Part shown: positions 34,615 to 42,317 of the stretch, in pieces
Layout of the letters: each line of letters begins with the position of its first letter
Position numbering within the stretch: the first letter of the stretch is position 1
NCBI RefSeq assembly: GCF_014229095.1
Contig: NZ_JAARZC010000001.1
Span: forward strand, 620,001 to 684,000
Direction: 5' to 3'
Length of the DNA: 64,000 bases
Source: Listeria cossartiae subsp. cayugensis
GTDB taxonomy: Bacteria > Bacillota > Bacilli > Lactobacillales > Listeriaceae
Made by a program: the position numbers and the translations under genes
Notes under the pieces: generated by a model
What the model saw: the letters and a program-made list of their open reading frames with translations, nothing else
Told to the model about the DNA's origin: nothing
Databases searched by the model: none

Positions 34615-35592
34615 TTAGTAAGATTCTAAAATACTTTGATAATAACTATTTTCATTACGCGCATCAAACTTCGCCGTTAAAGCTTCTGTCATTTCCACTA
34701 AATCAGTTTCTTTTTCCCGGTCGAAAAGGGGATAGGCGGCTTGTAAGAAAATAAGACGGTCTAATCCACCCTCGGCTTGGAGAACAATTTCCAGATTGGT
34801 ATCGATGACTTCGCGTGCTTTTTCGGTTTGATTAGTAGCTACTAAATACCTAAGCAATTGGCCAAGTGGCGGAATTAAGGAACTTTGTTGTTCCACAAGT
34901 GGATAACCTTTATCAAAGCATTGTTGTGCCATTTCCGCATCGCCAAGTGCTAGATAGGTAAGAGCCATAATACCGTATGTTAAATGAGGAACCTCAGCGC
35001 AGCGCTGTTTTCCTTCAATTATTGGTTTCGCTTTTTTCTTCGCTTGTTCATAATCTTTCACGAAATAATAATAATGTACCTGATCTTGCCGCTCACAAGC
35101 AGGGCAATCATTTAAAAAATCTTCTTTCGTATTGCTCCACTTTTCAAATAGCTCTTTTGCTTTTTCTACATCACCCATTCGCATTGCCGCAAGAGTACAC
35201 ACTTTATAGTAAGGTCGTAGCGAATAATTTTCTTGTTCGAATTTTAATTTCATATCATTCATAAGCCCATCAATTTGCGCTTTTGATACTTCATCAAAAG
35301 TCGGAACATGTTCGCTAATCCATTTATATTTCCAAAGAAGATCTTCTGAGTCAATATAGACATCGTTGTCTTCGTCTTCCCATTTGCTAATTAACCAACT
35401 AAAAGCTTGTAGTTGTTTTTTCGGGAAGCCAGCATCTAAACAAGTTTCAATCAACATATCACGAGCATCTATGCCAGTTTCTACATCATTATGCGCATCT
35501 GCGCCAGCAATGATTCGTTCTAGGATTTTAATTTTTTCAGGCGAATCTTCCATGCCCCAAACTGTTTTCATATCATTTAAGTAATCCATCAT
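34615..35592 (-). CDS. TPR protein with CxxC signature, copy 1
   Basis: A 325-residue TPR-like protein directly after htpG (8 bases), with AGGAGG overlapping the htpG stop codon region, so the two are coupled. C163/C166 (LNDCPAC) and C198/H203 (RCAEVPH) match the other copies. Compared with copies 2 and 3 it has an extra Met at the start and a short insertion near residue 76-80. Its C-terminal third is near-identical to copy 2, which suggests gene conversion. Function unknown; the HtpG link is contextual. Confidence 0.77.
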   Translation of the reverse strand: MMDYLNDMKTVWGMEDSPEKIKILERIIAGADAHNDVETGIDARDMLIETCLDAGFPKKQLQAFSWLISKWEDEDNDVYIDSEDLLWKYKWISEHVPTFDEVSKAQIDGLMNDMKLKFEQENYSLRPYYKVCTLAAMRMGDVEKAKELFEKWSNTKEDFLNDCPACERQDQVHYYYFVKDYEQAKKKAKPIIEGKQRCAEVPHLTYGIMALTYLALGDAEMAQQCFDKGYPLVEQQSSLIPPLGQLLRYLVATNQTEKAREVIDTNLEIVLQAEGGLDRLIFLQAAYPLFDREKETDLVEMTEALTAKFDARNENSYYQSILESY

Positions 35593-35600
35593 TTTTCCTC

Positions 35601-37406
35601 CTATAGCATCTCTAAGATTCGTAACATATTTTGATTCATTAATTCCATTTCTTTCCGTTTAAGTGGGTAATGCCCTAACAGTAAGGCTTGGATATAAAGT
35701 ACATTCACAATCACGGACAATTCATCCACACTTTTTCCAGAGCTGAAAAGTCGTTTAATCAACTCATTATCTAAATTTAAATATAGGTGAGCGAGCGGGG
35801 CAGGTTCTTGTTCTTTTTGAATGCTCTCTAAAATATCACTGAATACGGAAGTTGTTTCTTCTACTGCGCGTTCTAGTTCGCGTAACTCTTGTGTTGCCGT
35901 AGAATGGATGAAAATAATTGGTAAATCTTTTGGCTCAAAATGTTTAATTAGCACATCGGTGTCAAACTCAGCCATCATATTGTTCATTTCTGTCAAAATA
36001 GGTTGGTACGCTTGTTTTTCATCCGCTGTCATTGGACGTAATTTATCCGTCATTTCTTCCGGCTGGATTAAAACAAATTCAGTTCCTTCCACAAAATAAC
36101 TTAACTGCGCTAAAATTGGCGAGTCGTAGGAATAACCACCATTAATTAGCGTCATGCCACTTGATCTCGCAATATCTTTAATTTGTCTAAAATCATCGAC
36201 CGAATAAGTGTAATAGATGACATCGTTTTTCGCGATAATATCACCTAATTTTTCTTCGCCATTCAATGTTCGAACTGGAAGATAAGGATAAATCAATTTT
36301 AAAAATGGTGCATCTTCACTAGCAAGTGCTTTAAAACCAAGATAATGTGTAGCTAATAATTTCATTAGCGCCTCTTCTGGAAGAGTTTCAATTCCTTTTT
36401 TCAGCGCAACGCCAAGCTCATCGGCAACACTCGTTAACCTCTCATTTTTATAAAACGCTTCACGGGAGGCAACAGGTTGAAGCTCATCTGTCCAAATTAT
36501 ACATTTAGCAAAGAAAGACCAATCCGGTAAAATATTATTTGCTTCACTCGTGACATACATCTTATTTAAAAATACCGTATTTTTCCGGATAGCATTCATT
36601 TGCACAGCATGAGGAATCATATAAGCAATCCCAAACGTTCTTCCAGATTCATTTTCAATTAAGAAATAGTCTTGGAAATGCGTCCCAAGGATATATTCTC
36701 CGTACTGAATAATCTGCTCTTTAGACAGTTTAAATAAGGTTTCTTTATCAGAAAACTTTTTGGTCCAGCTATTGATTTCTTCCTCTAAACCATTAATTTC
36801 TACTATTATATTACTTTCCAAAGAAGCACCATATTTTTTCAATGTATTGATTAAATATTCGACTTCCTCGCATTCAGGATGATCTTCTAAACCAGCGCGC
36901 AAACGTAAATAAACTTGCGTACCAGGTTCGCGAGTATCCGTTTCTATTTTGCGAACGGAATAAGTACCATCCGCTTTTCCGCGCCACTCGGTTGTGCCGC
37001 CATCTTTTTGAGAAGTGGAAATCATCACAATTTCATCACTCACGATAAAGCAAGAAAGTAAGCCAATCCCGAAACGACCGATAAAGTCATTAGAGCTCTC
37101 GCCATCAAAGTTTTTTTCGCCTTTAGATGAATTAGCGATAGTAGCTAGAAAAGCGTGAACCTCGTCTTCTGTTAAACCAATTCCGTTATCTTCTAAAATT
37201 AACGTTCTTTCATTAATATCCCCGATTAGGGAAGCGTGAATTTTACCTTCTAAAGTTGGATCTGTTTTTTTTCGAGCGCGAATGGCATCGGTTGCGTTTT
37301 GCAACAATTCGCGAATATAAACATCTTTTTCGTCATATAGGTGGTTAGAAAGAATGTCAATCATACCAGCCAAGTTCACCTGAAAGCGGTGAGAATAGTT
37401 TTCCAT
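35601..37406 (-). CDS. htpG: HSP90-family chaperone HtpG
   Basis: A 601-residue HSP90-family protein. The GHKL ATPase motifs are present in order: YIRELLQNATDAI (near 30-42), LILEDNGIGLTEDEV (near 69), GRFGIGLLSCF (near 110) and a late TQVYLRL. The middle domain follows, with a compact C-terminal dimerisation part. It is shorter than E. coli HtpG (624) and belongs to the divergent Gram-positive type. The ATG follows AGGAGG. It heads the operon with the three TPR genes and is transcribed divergently from fri. Confidence 0.9.
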   Translation of the reverse strand: MENYSHRFQVNLAGMIDILSNHLYDEKDVYIRELLQNATDAIRARKKTDPTLEGKIHASLIGDINERTLILEDNGIGLTEDEVHAFLATIANSSKGEKNFDGESSNDFIGRFGIGLLSCFIVSDEIVMISTSQKDGGTTEWRGKADGTYSVRKIETDTREPGTQVYLRLRAGLEDHPECEEVEYLINTLKKYGASLESNIIVEINGLEEEINSWTKKFSDKETLFKLSKEQIIQYGEYILGTHFQDYFLIENESGRTFGIAYMIPHAVQMNAIRKNTVFLNKMYVTSEANNILPDWSFFAKCIIWTDELQPVASREAFYKNERLTSVADELGVALKKGIETLPEEALMKLLATHYLGFKALASEDAPFLKLIYPYLPVRTLNGEEKLGDIIAKNDVIYYTYSVDDFRQIKDIARSSGMTLINGGYSYDSPILAQLSYFVEGTEFVLIQPEEMTDKLRPMTADEKQAYQPILTEMNNMMAEFDTDVLIKHFEPKDLPIIFIHSTATQELRELERAVEETTSVFSDILESIQKEQEPAPLAHLYLNLDNELIKRLFSSGKSVDELSVIVNVLYIQALLLGHYPLKRKEMELMNQNMLRILEML

Positions 37407-37536
37407 AGCTTGGGCCTCCTAGTTGTGTAAATCTCTTTTTTATTCTATCATAAAAGGTGAGATAAATAATGAGAAAACAGTAATAGATGTTTAAGAAATT
37501 TTATCAGTGGTAAATACTTTGTGATGGTTTCCACAC

Positions 37537-37565
37537 TGGACATTGTGACGGAAATAGATTATACT
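37537..37565 (+). promoter_or_regulatory. fri: Promoter of fri
   Basis: TGGACA (37537-37542), 17-base spacer, TATACT (37560-37565). The -10 lies within the PerR-like box. Confidence 0.6.
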
Positions 37566-37586
37566 TATTATTAAGAGATAATCATT
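37559..37586. promoter_or_regulatory. PerR-like box and Fur-like sequence before fri
   Basis: TTATACTTATTATTA (37559-37573) matches the PerR consensus TTATAATnATTATAA at 13 of 15 positions and overlaps the -10. Just after it, GATAATCATTAC (about 37577-37588) resembles half of a Fur box. Published work on L. monocytogenes fri describes PerR and Fur control, which this fits. Confidence 0.7.
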
Positions 37587-37608
37587 ACAAAATAGGAGGA
37601 AGATAATT

Positions 37609-38079
37609 ATGAAAACAATCAACTCAGTAGACACAAAGGAATTTTTGAATCACCAAGTAGCGAATTTAAACGTATTCACAGTAAAAATTCATCAAATTCA
37701 TTGGTATATGAGAGGCCACAACTTCTTCACTTTACATGAAAAAATGGATGATTTATATAGCGAATTCGGCGAACAAATGGATGAAGTAGCAGAACGTTTA
37801 CTTGCTATTGGCGGAAGCCCACTATCCACTTTAAAAGAGTTTTTAGAAAATGCGAGCGTGGAAGAAGCTCCTTATACTAAACCAAAAACAATGGATCAAT
37901 TAATGGAAGACTTAGTTGGTACACTGGAATTACTTAGAGACGAATATCAACAAGGCATTGAGCTAACTGACAAAGAAGGCGACAACGTAACAAACGATAT
38001 GCTAATTGCTTTCAAAGCTAGCATCGACAAACATATCTGGATGTTCAAAGCATTCTTAGGAAAAGCGCCATTAGAATAA
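37609..38079 (+). CDS. fri: Dps-family ferritin-like protein Fri
   Basis: A 156-residue Dps protein, the Listeria ferritin-like Fri. Ferroxidase residues at the dimer interface are H31 (HQIHW), H43 (TLHEK), D58 and E62 (QMDEVAER). It forms a 12-subunit cage that oxidises and stores iron with hydrogen peroxide, protecting DNA from Fenton damage. It is needed for oxidative and cold stress survival in L. monocytogenes. AGGAGGA precedes the ATG. It is monocistronic with a strong terminator. Confidence 0.97.
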   Translation: MKTINSVDTKEFLNHQVANLNVFTVKIHQIHWYMRGHNFFTLHEKMDDLYSEFGEQMDEVAERLLAIGGSPLSTLKEFLENASVEEAPYTKPKTMDQLMEDLVGTLELLRDEYQQGIELTDKEGDNVTNDMLIAFKASIDKHIWMFKAFLGKAPLE

Positions 38080-38088
38080 AATAAATCC

Positions 38089-38126
38089 AAAACTGTGTAG
38101 GCTATTTTGCTTACACAGTTTTTTTT
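38089..38126 (+). terminator. Terminator of fri
   Basis: AAAACTGTGTA / TACACAGTTTT arms with a 12-base loop and a T run. Confidence 0.9.
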
Positions 38127-38313
38127 GCGCGATTTCTGTTATAGTACAATGTTCTTATTTTTGATTTGTTTTAACACAATGTGGTTTAAAGCAACATAGA
38201 AAGAGGTATATTATCTTCATAACAAAAGCAGAAAAAATGATATTCACTGTAAAATCTGCTATTCTTGAATAATAAGCATCAGGCACAAAAATTGGAAACG
38301 AGGAGTGAAAAGT

Positions 38314-38616
38314 ATGAATATCGAGGTAACGGACCAAGCAAATAAATGGTTTCATGATGAATTTGATGTAGCTAATGGTAATGGAATTCGACTTTTTGCC
38401 AAGTATGGTGGTTCTAACAGTTCCTTGCATCCTGGTTTCTCTATCGGTTTAACTGCCGAAAAACCGCAAGAAGCAGCAGTCGCTGAGGAGAAAGAAGACT
38501 TAATTTTCTTCATTGAAGATCATGATTATTGGTATTTCAAAGACCACGACTGGAAAATTGACTATGAACCAAAAACGGAAGAAGTATCCTTTTCCTTTAA
38601 AGAAAAAGTGAAATGA
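38314..38616 (+). CDS. HesB/YneR-like protein (IscA-fold without cysteines)
   Basis: A 100-residue protein of the HesB-like YneR subfamily. Motifs LFAKYGGSNSSLHPGFSIG and WYFKDHDWKIDYEP fit. It has the IscA fold but no cysteines at the iron-sulfur positions, so it is unlikely to carry a cluster. The ATG at 38314 follows GAGGAG; an in-frame GTG at 38305 is too near that site. A stem-loop with a T run follows the gene. Function unknown. Confidence 0.8.
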   Translation: MNIEVTDQANKWFHDEFDVANGNGIRLFAKYGGSNSSLHPGFSIGLTAEKPQEAAVAEEKEDLIFFIEDHDYWYFKDHDWKIDYEPKTEEVSFSFKEKVK

Positions 38617-38630
38617 ATCCAACATAAATG

Positions 38631-38666
38631 ACCGCGTGTAATCAATTTGATTCCAGGCGGTTTTTG
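38631..38666 (+). terminator. Terminator after the YneR-like gene
   Basis: CCGC / GCGG outer stem and AATCAA / TTTGATT inner stem, followed by TTTTTG. Confidence 0.75.
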
Positions 38667-38728
38667 TTTTAAAAACTTTACTGTTTCGCCTTCCTTTGCT
38701 ATTCTACTAAGAGAGCAGGAGGAGAAAG

Positions 38729-39859
38729 ATGACAAAAAAATTAGTAGTATGTATAAGTTTAATCGCAATTATTTTAAGCGGTTGTAGTTTTTCAGAATCA
38801 ACAACAAAAACATCCAATATCACCGAAAAAACTCTAAATGGTGCAAGTTTTACCTTTTTTGATGTCGGACAAGGGGATAGCACGCTTATTCAGGCAGAGG
38901 ATGGCACGACGATTTTAATTGATACTGGTCGCCAAGATGATGACCGGATTTTAACGTATTTAAAAGAAGCAAATATCAAGAAAATTGATTTGCTCTTGCT
39001 GACTCACCCACACGCCGACCACATTGGTAATGCTGATAAAGTAATTGCTACATATAAACCAAAAGAAATTTGGATGGACGGTCTAACTTTTTCTAGTAGT
39101 ATTTACGAAAAAGTAATCGATGCAGCACTAGCTTCAGATGCGAAATATAAAGAGCCAAGACGCGGCGAAAAAGCCACTTTTGGACCATTTAATATAGAAG
39201 TTCTCAGCCCTGATAAATTGGAAAATGAGGCAAATAACGATTCTATCGCAATAAAAATGACTTATAAAGACATTTCCGCGATTTTCACAGGCGATGCAGA
39301 AAAAGGTCGGGAAAGGGAAATGGTCGATAGTGGCGCCAATTTAGAAGCAGATATTTTAGACTTAGGTCACCACGGTTCATCGACATCCAACCAACCATTT
39401 TTCCTAGACAAAGTAAAACCACAAGTGGCTGTTTACTCCGCTGAGAAGGCAAATAGTTATGGACATCCGCACGTGGAAGTACTGGAATGGCTGAAAGAGC
39501 GCAATATAAAAACATACGGAACCGATGTAAACGGAACAGTTACTATCGAAACCGATGGAGAAAAAATTCACATTCAAACAGAAAAAGAAGGTACCCCAAA
39601 ATCAGGAAGCAGCTACAGCAAAGGAAGTAGCACACAAAAAACCGAAGATGCTAGCTCCAAAGAATTACCGAAAAGCATTAATTTAAATACAGCTTCTAGT
39701 GAAGACTTGCAATTATTACCACTTATTGGGCCAGCGCTCGCAGATAAAATTATTGCAGGGCGCCCATATCAATCAATAGACGACTTGAAAAAAATTAACG
39801 GCATTGGCGATGGCATTGTGCGCCAAATTAAAGAACAAGGCATTGCCGTAACAAAGTAG
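38729..39859 (+). CDS. Lipoprotein: ComEC-like MBL nuclease domain fused to a ComEA-like HhH domain
   Basis: A 376-residue protein. Signal peptide with lipobox ILSGC (Cys about 19). An MBL domain like the C-terminal part of ComEC (DVGQGDS near 45, THPHADHIGN near 92, IFTGDAEK near 185, LGHHGSSTS near 210, YGHPHVEV near 250). Ser/Lys/Thr-rich linker (about 285-315). ComEA-like double helix-hairpin-helix (INLNTASSEDLQLLPLIGPALADKII) to the end. ComEC and ComEA are normally separate membrane proteins of DNA uptake. Here a secreted, membrane-anchored single protein joins a DNA-binding and a nuclease-type domain. An extracellular nuclease is the likely role. The DUF3006 gene follows 9 bases later. 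Confidence 0.85.
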   Translation: MTKKLVVCISLIAIILSGCSFSESTTKTSNITEKTLNGASFTFFDVGQGDSTLIQAEDGTTILIDTGRQDDDRILTYLKEANIKKIDLLLLTHPHADHIGNADKVIATYKPKEIWMDGLTFSSSIYEKVIDAALASDAKYKEPRRGEKATFGPFNIEVLSPDKLENEANNDSIAIKMTYKDISAIFTGDAEKGREREMVDSGANLEADILDLGHHGSSTSNQPFFLDKVKPQVAVYSAEKANSYGHPHVEVLEWLKERNIKTYGTDVNGTVTIETDGEKIHIQTEKEGTPKSGSSYSKGSSTQKTEDASSKELPKSINLNTASSEDLQLLPLIGPALADKIIAGRPYQSIDDLKKINGIGDGIVRQIKEQGIAVTK

Positions 39860-39868
39860 GTGATTAGG

Positions 39869-40096
39869 GTGAAAAAAGCAATTTTAGATCGGATAGAAGA
39901 TGGAAAAGCAGTTTTTCTCATTGAACCAGACCACGCTGAATGGCTCATAGACCAAGAAAAGCTCGATGCAGCCATAAAAGAAGGGGATGTTGTCACTATT
40001 TCAGATGCAAATGAAATAGTACAACATCCCCAAGAAACGGATGAAATGAAAAAACGAATTGCGGAAAAGTTGGAAAGACTAAGAGAAAGAAACTGA
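39869..40096 (+). CDS. DUF3006 protein
   Basis: A 75-residue small protein with the DUF3006 pattern: start VKKAILDRIEDGKAVFLIE, central EGDVVTISD. It is a short OB- or SH3-like beta-rich protein often encoded beside ComEC-like MBL proteins, as here. The first in-frame GTG (39860) overlaps the previous stop region. I prefer the GTG at 39869, which follows AGGTGA. It probably works with the upstream nuclease-like lipoprotein, but there is no direct evidence. Confidence 0.75.
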   Translation: MKKAILDRIEDGKAVFLIEPDHAEWLIDQEKLDAAIKEGDVVTISDANEIVQHPQETDEMKKRIAEKLERLRERN

Positions 40097-40162
40097 GAAA
40101 AACTTTTTTAAACTCTCATGAAATTATCATCTTTCTTTCAGCACATTCTTTTTTAGAAAAGT

Positions 40163-40168
40163 TATTAT
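40163..40168 (+). promoter_or_regulatory. -10 box of the LhrC-type small RNA
   Basis: TATTAT in an AT-rich stretch, about 7 bases before the predicted start at 40175. There is no good -35 box, which fits need for an activator such as LisR. Confidence 0.45.
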
Positions 40169-40174
40169 ATGTAT

Positions 40175-40283
40175 AAGCTAACAACAAGCAAAACATTTTC
40201 ATTTCTTTCCCTTTTTAGAATGAAAATCCCAAACTCCCTTTTAGCTAGTGCGGTTTACTCCCTTTTTCCGCACTAGTTTTTTT
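40175..40283 (+). ncRNA. lhrC5: LhrC-family small RNA (LhrC5 position)
   Basis: A gene-free 198-base gap (40097-40294) ends in a strong terminator. Upstream of it is a predicted transcript of about 109 bases with four TCCC motifs: 40208-40211 in the loop of a TTTTCATT/AATGAAAA hairpin, 40227-40230 and 40235-40238 in a single-stranded stretch, and 40259-40262 in the terminator loop. Such C/U-rich UCCC tracts in loops are the hallmark of LhrC sRNAs, which pair with ribosome binding sites of adhesin and uptake mRNAs under envelope stress. The place (between lmo0946-like DUF3006 and lmo0947-like MFS genes) is where I recall LhrC5. Confidence 0.85.
40244..40283 (+). terminator. Terminator of the LhrC-type small RNA
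   Basis: CTAGTGCGG / CCGCACTAG arms, loop TTTACTCCCTTTTT carrying a TCCC motif, then TTTTTTT. Confidence 0.9.
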
Positions 40284-40294
40284 GTGTGTAAAAA

Positions 40295-41512
40295 TCACTT
40301 TTTCGGCGGGAAGAGGAATTTATTGCGTCCAGCATCTAGGCCGCAATACAACATAATTAGCGTAATACCAATTAAAACATACAAGGTCGGTTGCCAACTG
40401 CCGAGTGTATCGTGCAGTGTTCCAAATAAAATCGGACCAGAAGCGGCAAATAAGTAACCAATCGATTGCGCCATTCCAGATAAATCCGCTGATTCAGTCG
40501 CGCTTGTTGTTCGCAAATTAAAGAACATCATCGAGAGACTAAACGACATCCCCGAACCAATCCCATATAAAATAATCGCAGTAGATAAAATAGCCACATT
40601 ACCAGAAGCAAACATAATTCCAAAAATCCCAATCAAAAATAACGAAACCGAAATCCCAACAAGTAACTGCTGGTTTTTCATCCGCCCAGCTATAATGGGA
40701 ATAATAAACGTAATCGGCATAACCGCAAATTGCATCAGTGAAAGCATCAGACCACTAGAAGTACTAGATAATCCTTGGTCAGCTAAAATATTCGGCAACC
40801 AAGCAATCGAAATATAATAAATCGCCGACTGCGAACCCATAAATAATGAAATCTTCCAAGCAAGTGGTGATTTCCAAACCGAAGTAGTAACCATATGTGT
40901 CGCAACTTTCTCTGTGCTACGTTGATTAAATTTCAACTGTGGTAGCCAAATAACTAACGCCAAAACCGCAAGCATTGCCCAGAAAACCATACTTCCATGC
41001 CAGCTAAAACGATTATTCATTGCGATTGGAACTGTTAAACCAGCCGCAAGCGCCGCACATAAATTCATCGAAATTGAGTAAATCCCAGTCATCAATCCCA
41101 ATTTAAACGGAAATTCCTTCTTAATCAAACTAGGTAAAATAACATTTCCGACCGCAATCGCAAGCCCAATCAGAAACGTCCCAGCAAACAAATTAAGTTC
41201 GCCGCCAAACGGTCGAAGTAAACTACCAATCACCAGCGTCAAAAGAGCAATAAAAATTAATACTTCGATTCCAAGTGCTCGGCTTAACTTCGAAACAAAC
41301 GGTGAAAGTCCCGCAAACGCAAGAAGCGGAATCGTTGTTAGCAACCCAGCCATCGTATTCGTCAAATGTAAATCGGTTTGAATCATTCCAAGTAACGGAC
41401 CAACTGAAGTGATAGGCGTCCGTAAATTCGCAGCAATTAAAATAATTCCTATAATAAGCATCACCTTACTCGAACGCGTAAGGATTTTTTTATTGGTTAA
41501 ATCTGAATTCAT
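40295..41512 (-). CDS. MFS transporter, CynX/NimT family
   Basis: A 405-residue 12-helix major facilitator of the cyanate/2-nitroimidazole group (CynX/NimT). Characteristic starts are GIILIAANLRTPITSVGPLLG (residues about 19-39) and the central IYSISMNLCAALAAGLTVP. Export of small organic anions or drugs is the likely role. Its ATG overlaps the stop of the GntR gene (ATGA), so the pair is coupled and probably controlled by that regulator. Substrate unknown. Confidence 0.88.
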   Translation of the reverse strand: MNSDLTNKKILTRSSKVMLIIGIILIAANLRTPITSVGPLLGMIQTDLHLTNTMAGLLTTIPLLAFAGLSPFVSKLSRALGIEVLIFIALLTLVIGSLLRPFGGELNLFAGTFLIGLAIAVGNVILPSLIKKEFPFKLGLMTGIYSISMNLCAALAAGLTVPIAMNNRFSWHGSMVFWAMLAVLALVIWLPQLKFNQRSTEKVATHMVTTSVWKSPLAWKISLFMGSQSAIYYISIAWLPNILADQGLSSTSSGLMLSLMQFAVMPITFIIPIIAGRMKNQQLLVGISVSLFLIGIFGIMFASGNVAILSTAIILYGIGSGMSFSLSMMFFNLRTTSATESADLSGMAQSIGYLFAASGPILFGTLHDTLGSWQPTLYVLIGITLIMLYCGLDAGRNKFLFPPKK

Positions 41513-42198
41513 TTATTTTCTCCATTCTTGGCAGCAATTCGTTTGAAAAGAGTAATATACTCTGTAACTTCATTTGCTGCTTGTTCTTTGTTTCGTTTTT
41601 CGATTGCTGATACAAGCGCCGCATGCCCACCGTGTTGATTTACTGCTGGTTCCATTTCCGTCGTACTTGTAATCGAAAACTGTATTTCTTCTAAAATATT
41701 TCCATACATATCTATCAACAAATCGTTATGAGCTGCTTTCACAATCGCTAAATGAAGGGCCGAATCAGCTTTGACAAAAGCCGCCACATCATTGTTTTTA
41801 TTTGCTACATGACAAAGCCTGCGATATTTTTCCATTGTCGCTAAATCTTCTTTCGTGCGTCGTTCACATGCTAAAATAACAGCTTCCCGGTCAAGCGCGT
41901 GCCGAATTTCAAGGATTTCCTGAACAGACGATTCGCGAACACGTTTTTGCATAATCGCATGTAACTCACTATTATTTCGCACAAAAGTGCCGTCGCCTTG
42001 TTTTGTTTCCAGCAAACCAATATGCGCCAACGCACGAATAGCTTCACGTAGCGTGTTACGACTGATGCCAAACTCCGCCATCAAGTCAGCTTCTTTCGGA
42101 ATACGTTCACCAATTTTCCAAGTTCCGCTCGTAATTTCTGCTTTTATTTGATCATAAACTTGTTCTGCAAGTGATTTCCGTTCAATTTTTTCTACCAT
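41509..42198 (-). CDS. GntR family regulator, FadR subfamily
   Basis: A 229-residue FadR-type GntR protein. The winged helix is at about residues 8-75 (AEQVYDQIKAEITSGTWKIGERIPKEADLMAEFGISRNTLREAIRALAHIGLL). An FCD all-helical ligand domain follows, with D/H residues (SALHLAIVKAAHNDLL) of the metal site. The true start is the ATG at 42198; the upstream in-frame extension to 42357 has no site. It overlaps the MFS gene by 4 bases and probably controls it in response to a small carboxylate. Confidence 0.9.
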   Translation of the reverse strand: MVEKIERKSLAEQVYDQIKAEITSGTWKIGERIPKEADLMAEFGISRNTLREAIRALAHIGLLETKQGDGTFVRNNSELHAIMQKRVRESSVQEILEIRHALDREAVILACERRTKEDLATMEKYRRLCHVANKNNDVAAFVKADSALHLAIVKAAHNDLLIDMYGNILEEIQFSITSTTEMEPAVNQHGGHAALVSAIEKRNKEQAANEVTEYITLFKRIAAKNGENK

Positions 42199-42317
42199 GT
42201 TGTCACTCCTTTTTAAAGGTAGGATGATTGGTTCTATTTTACATAAGAATCGTTTTTTTGTAAACCTTATTTTACTAAGTTGTGATAAAATGGAGAAAGA
42301 AAAGGGCAGGTGACGAA

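Noticed and set aside
32608-35592. Tandem TPR genes as a mobile or phage element
   Set aside because: No transposase, integrase or terminal repeats. Base use looks like that of neighbours. Local duplication explains them.
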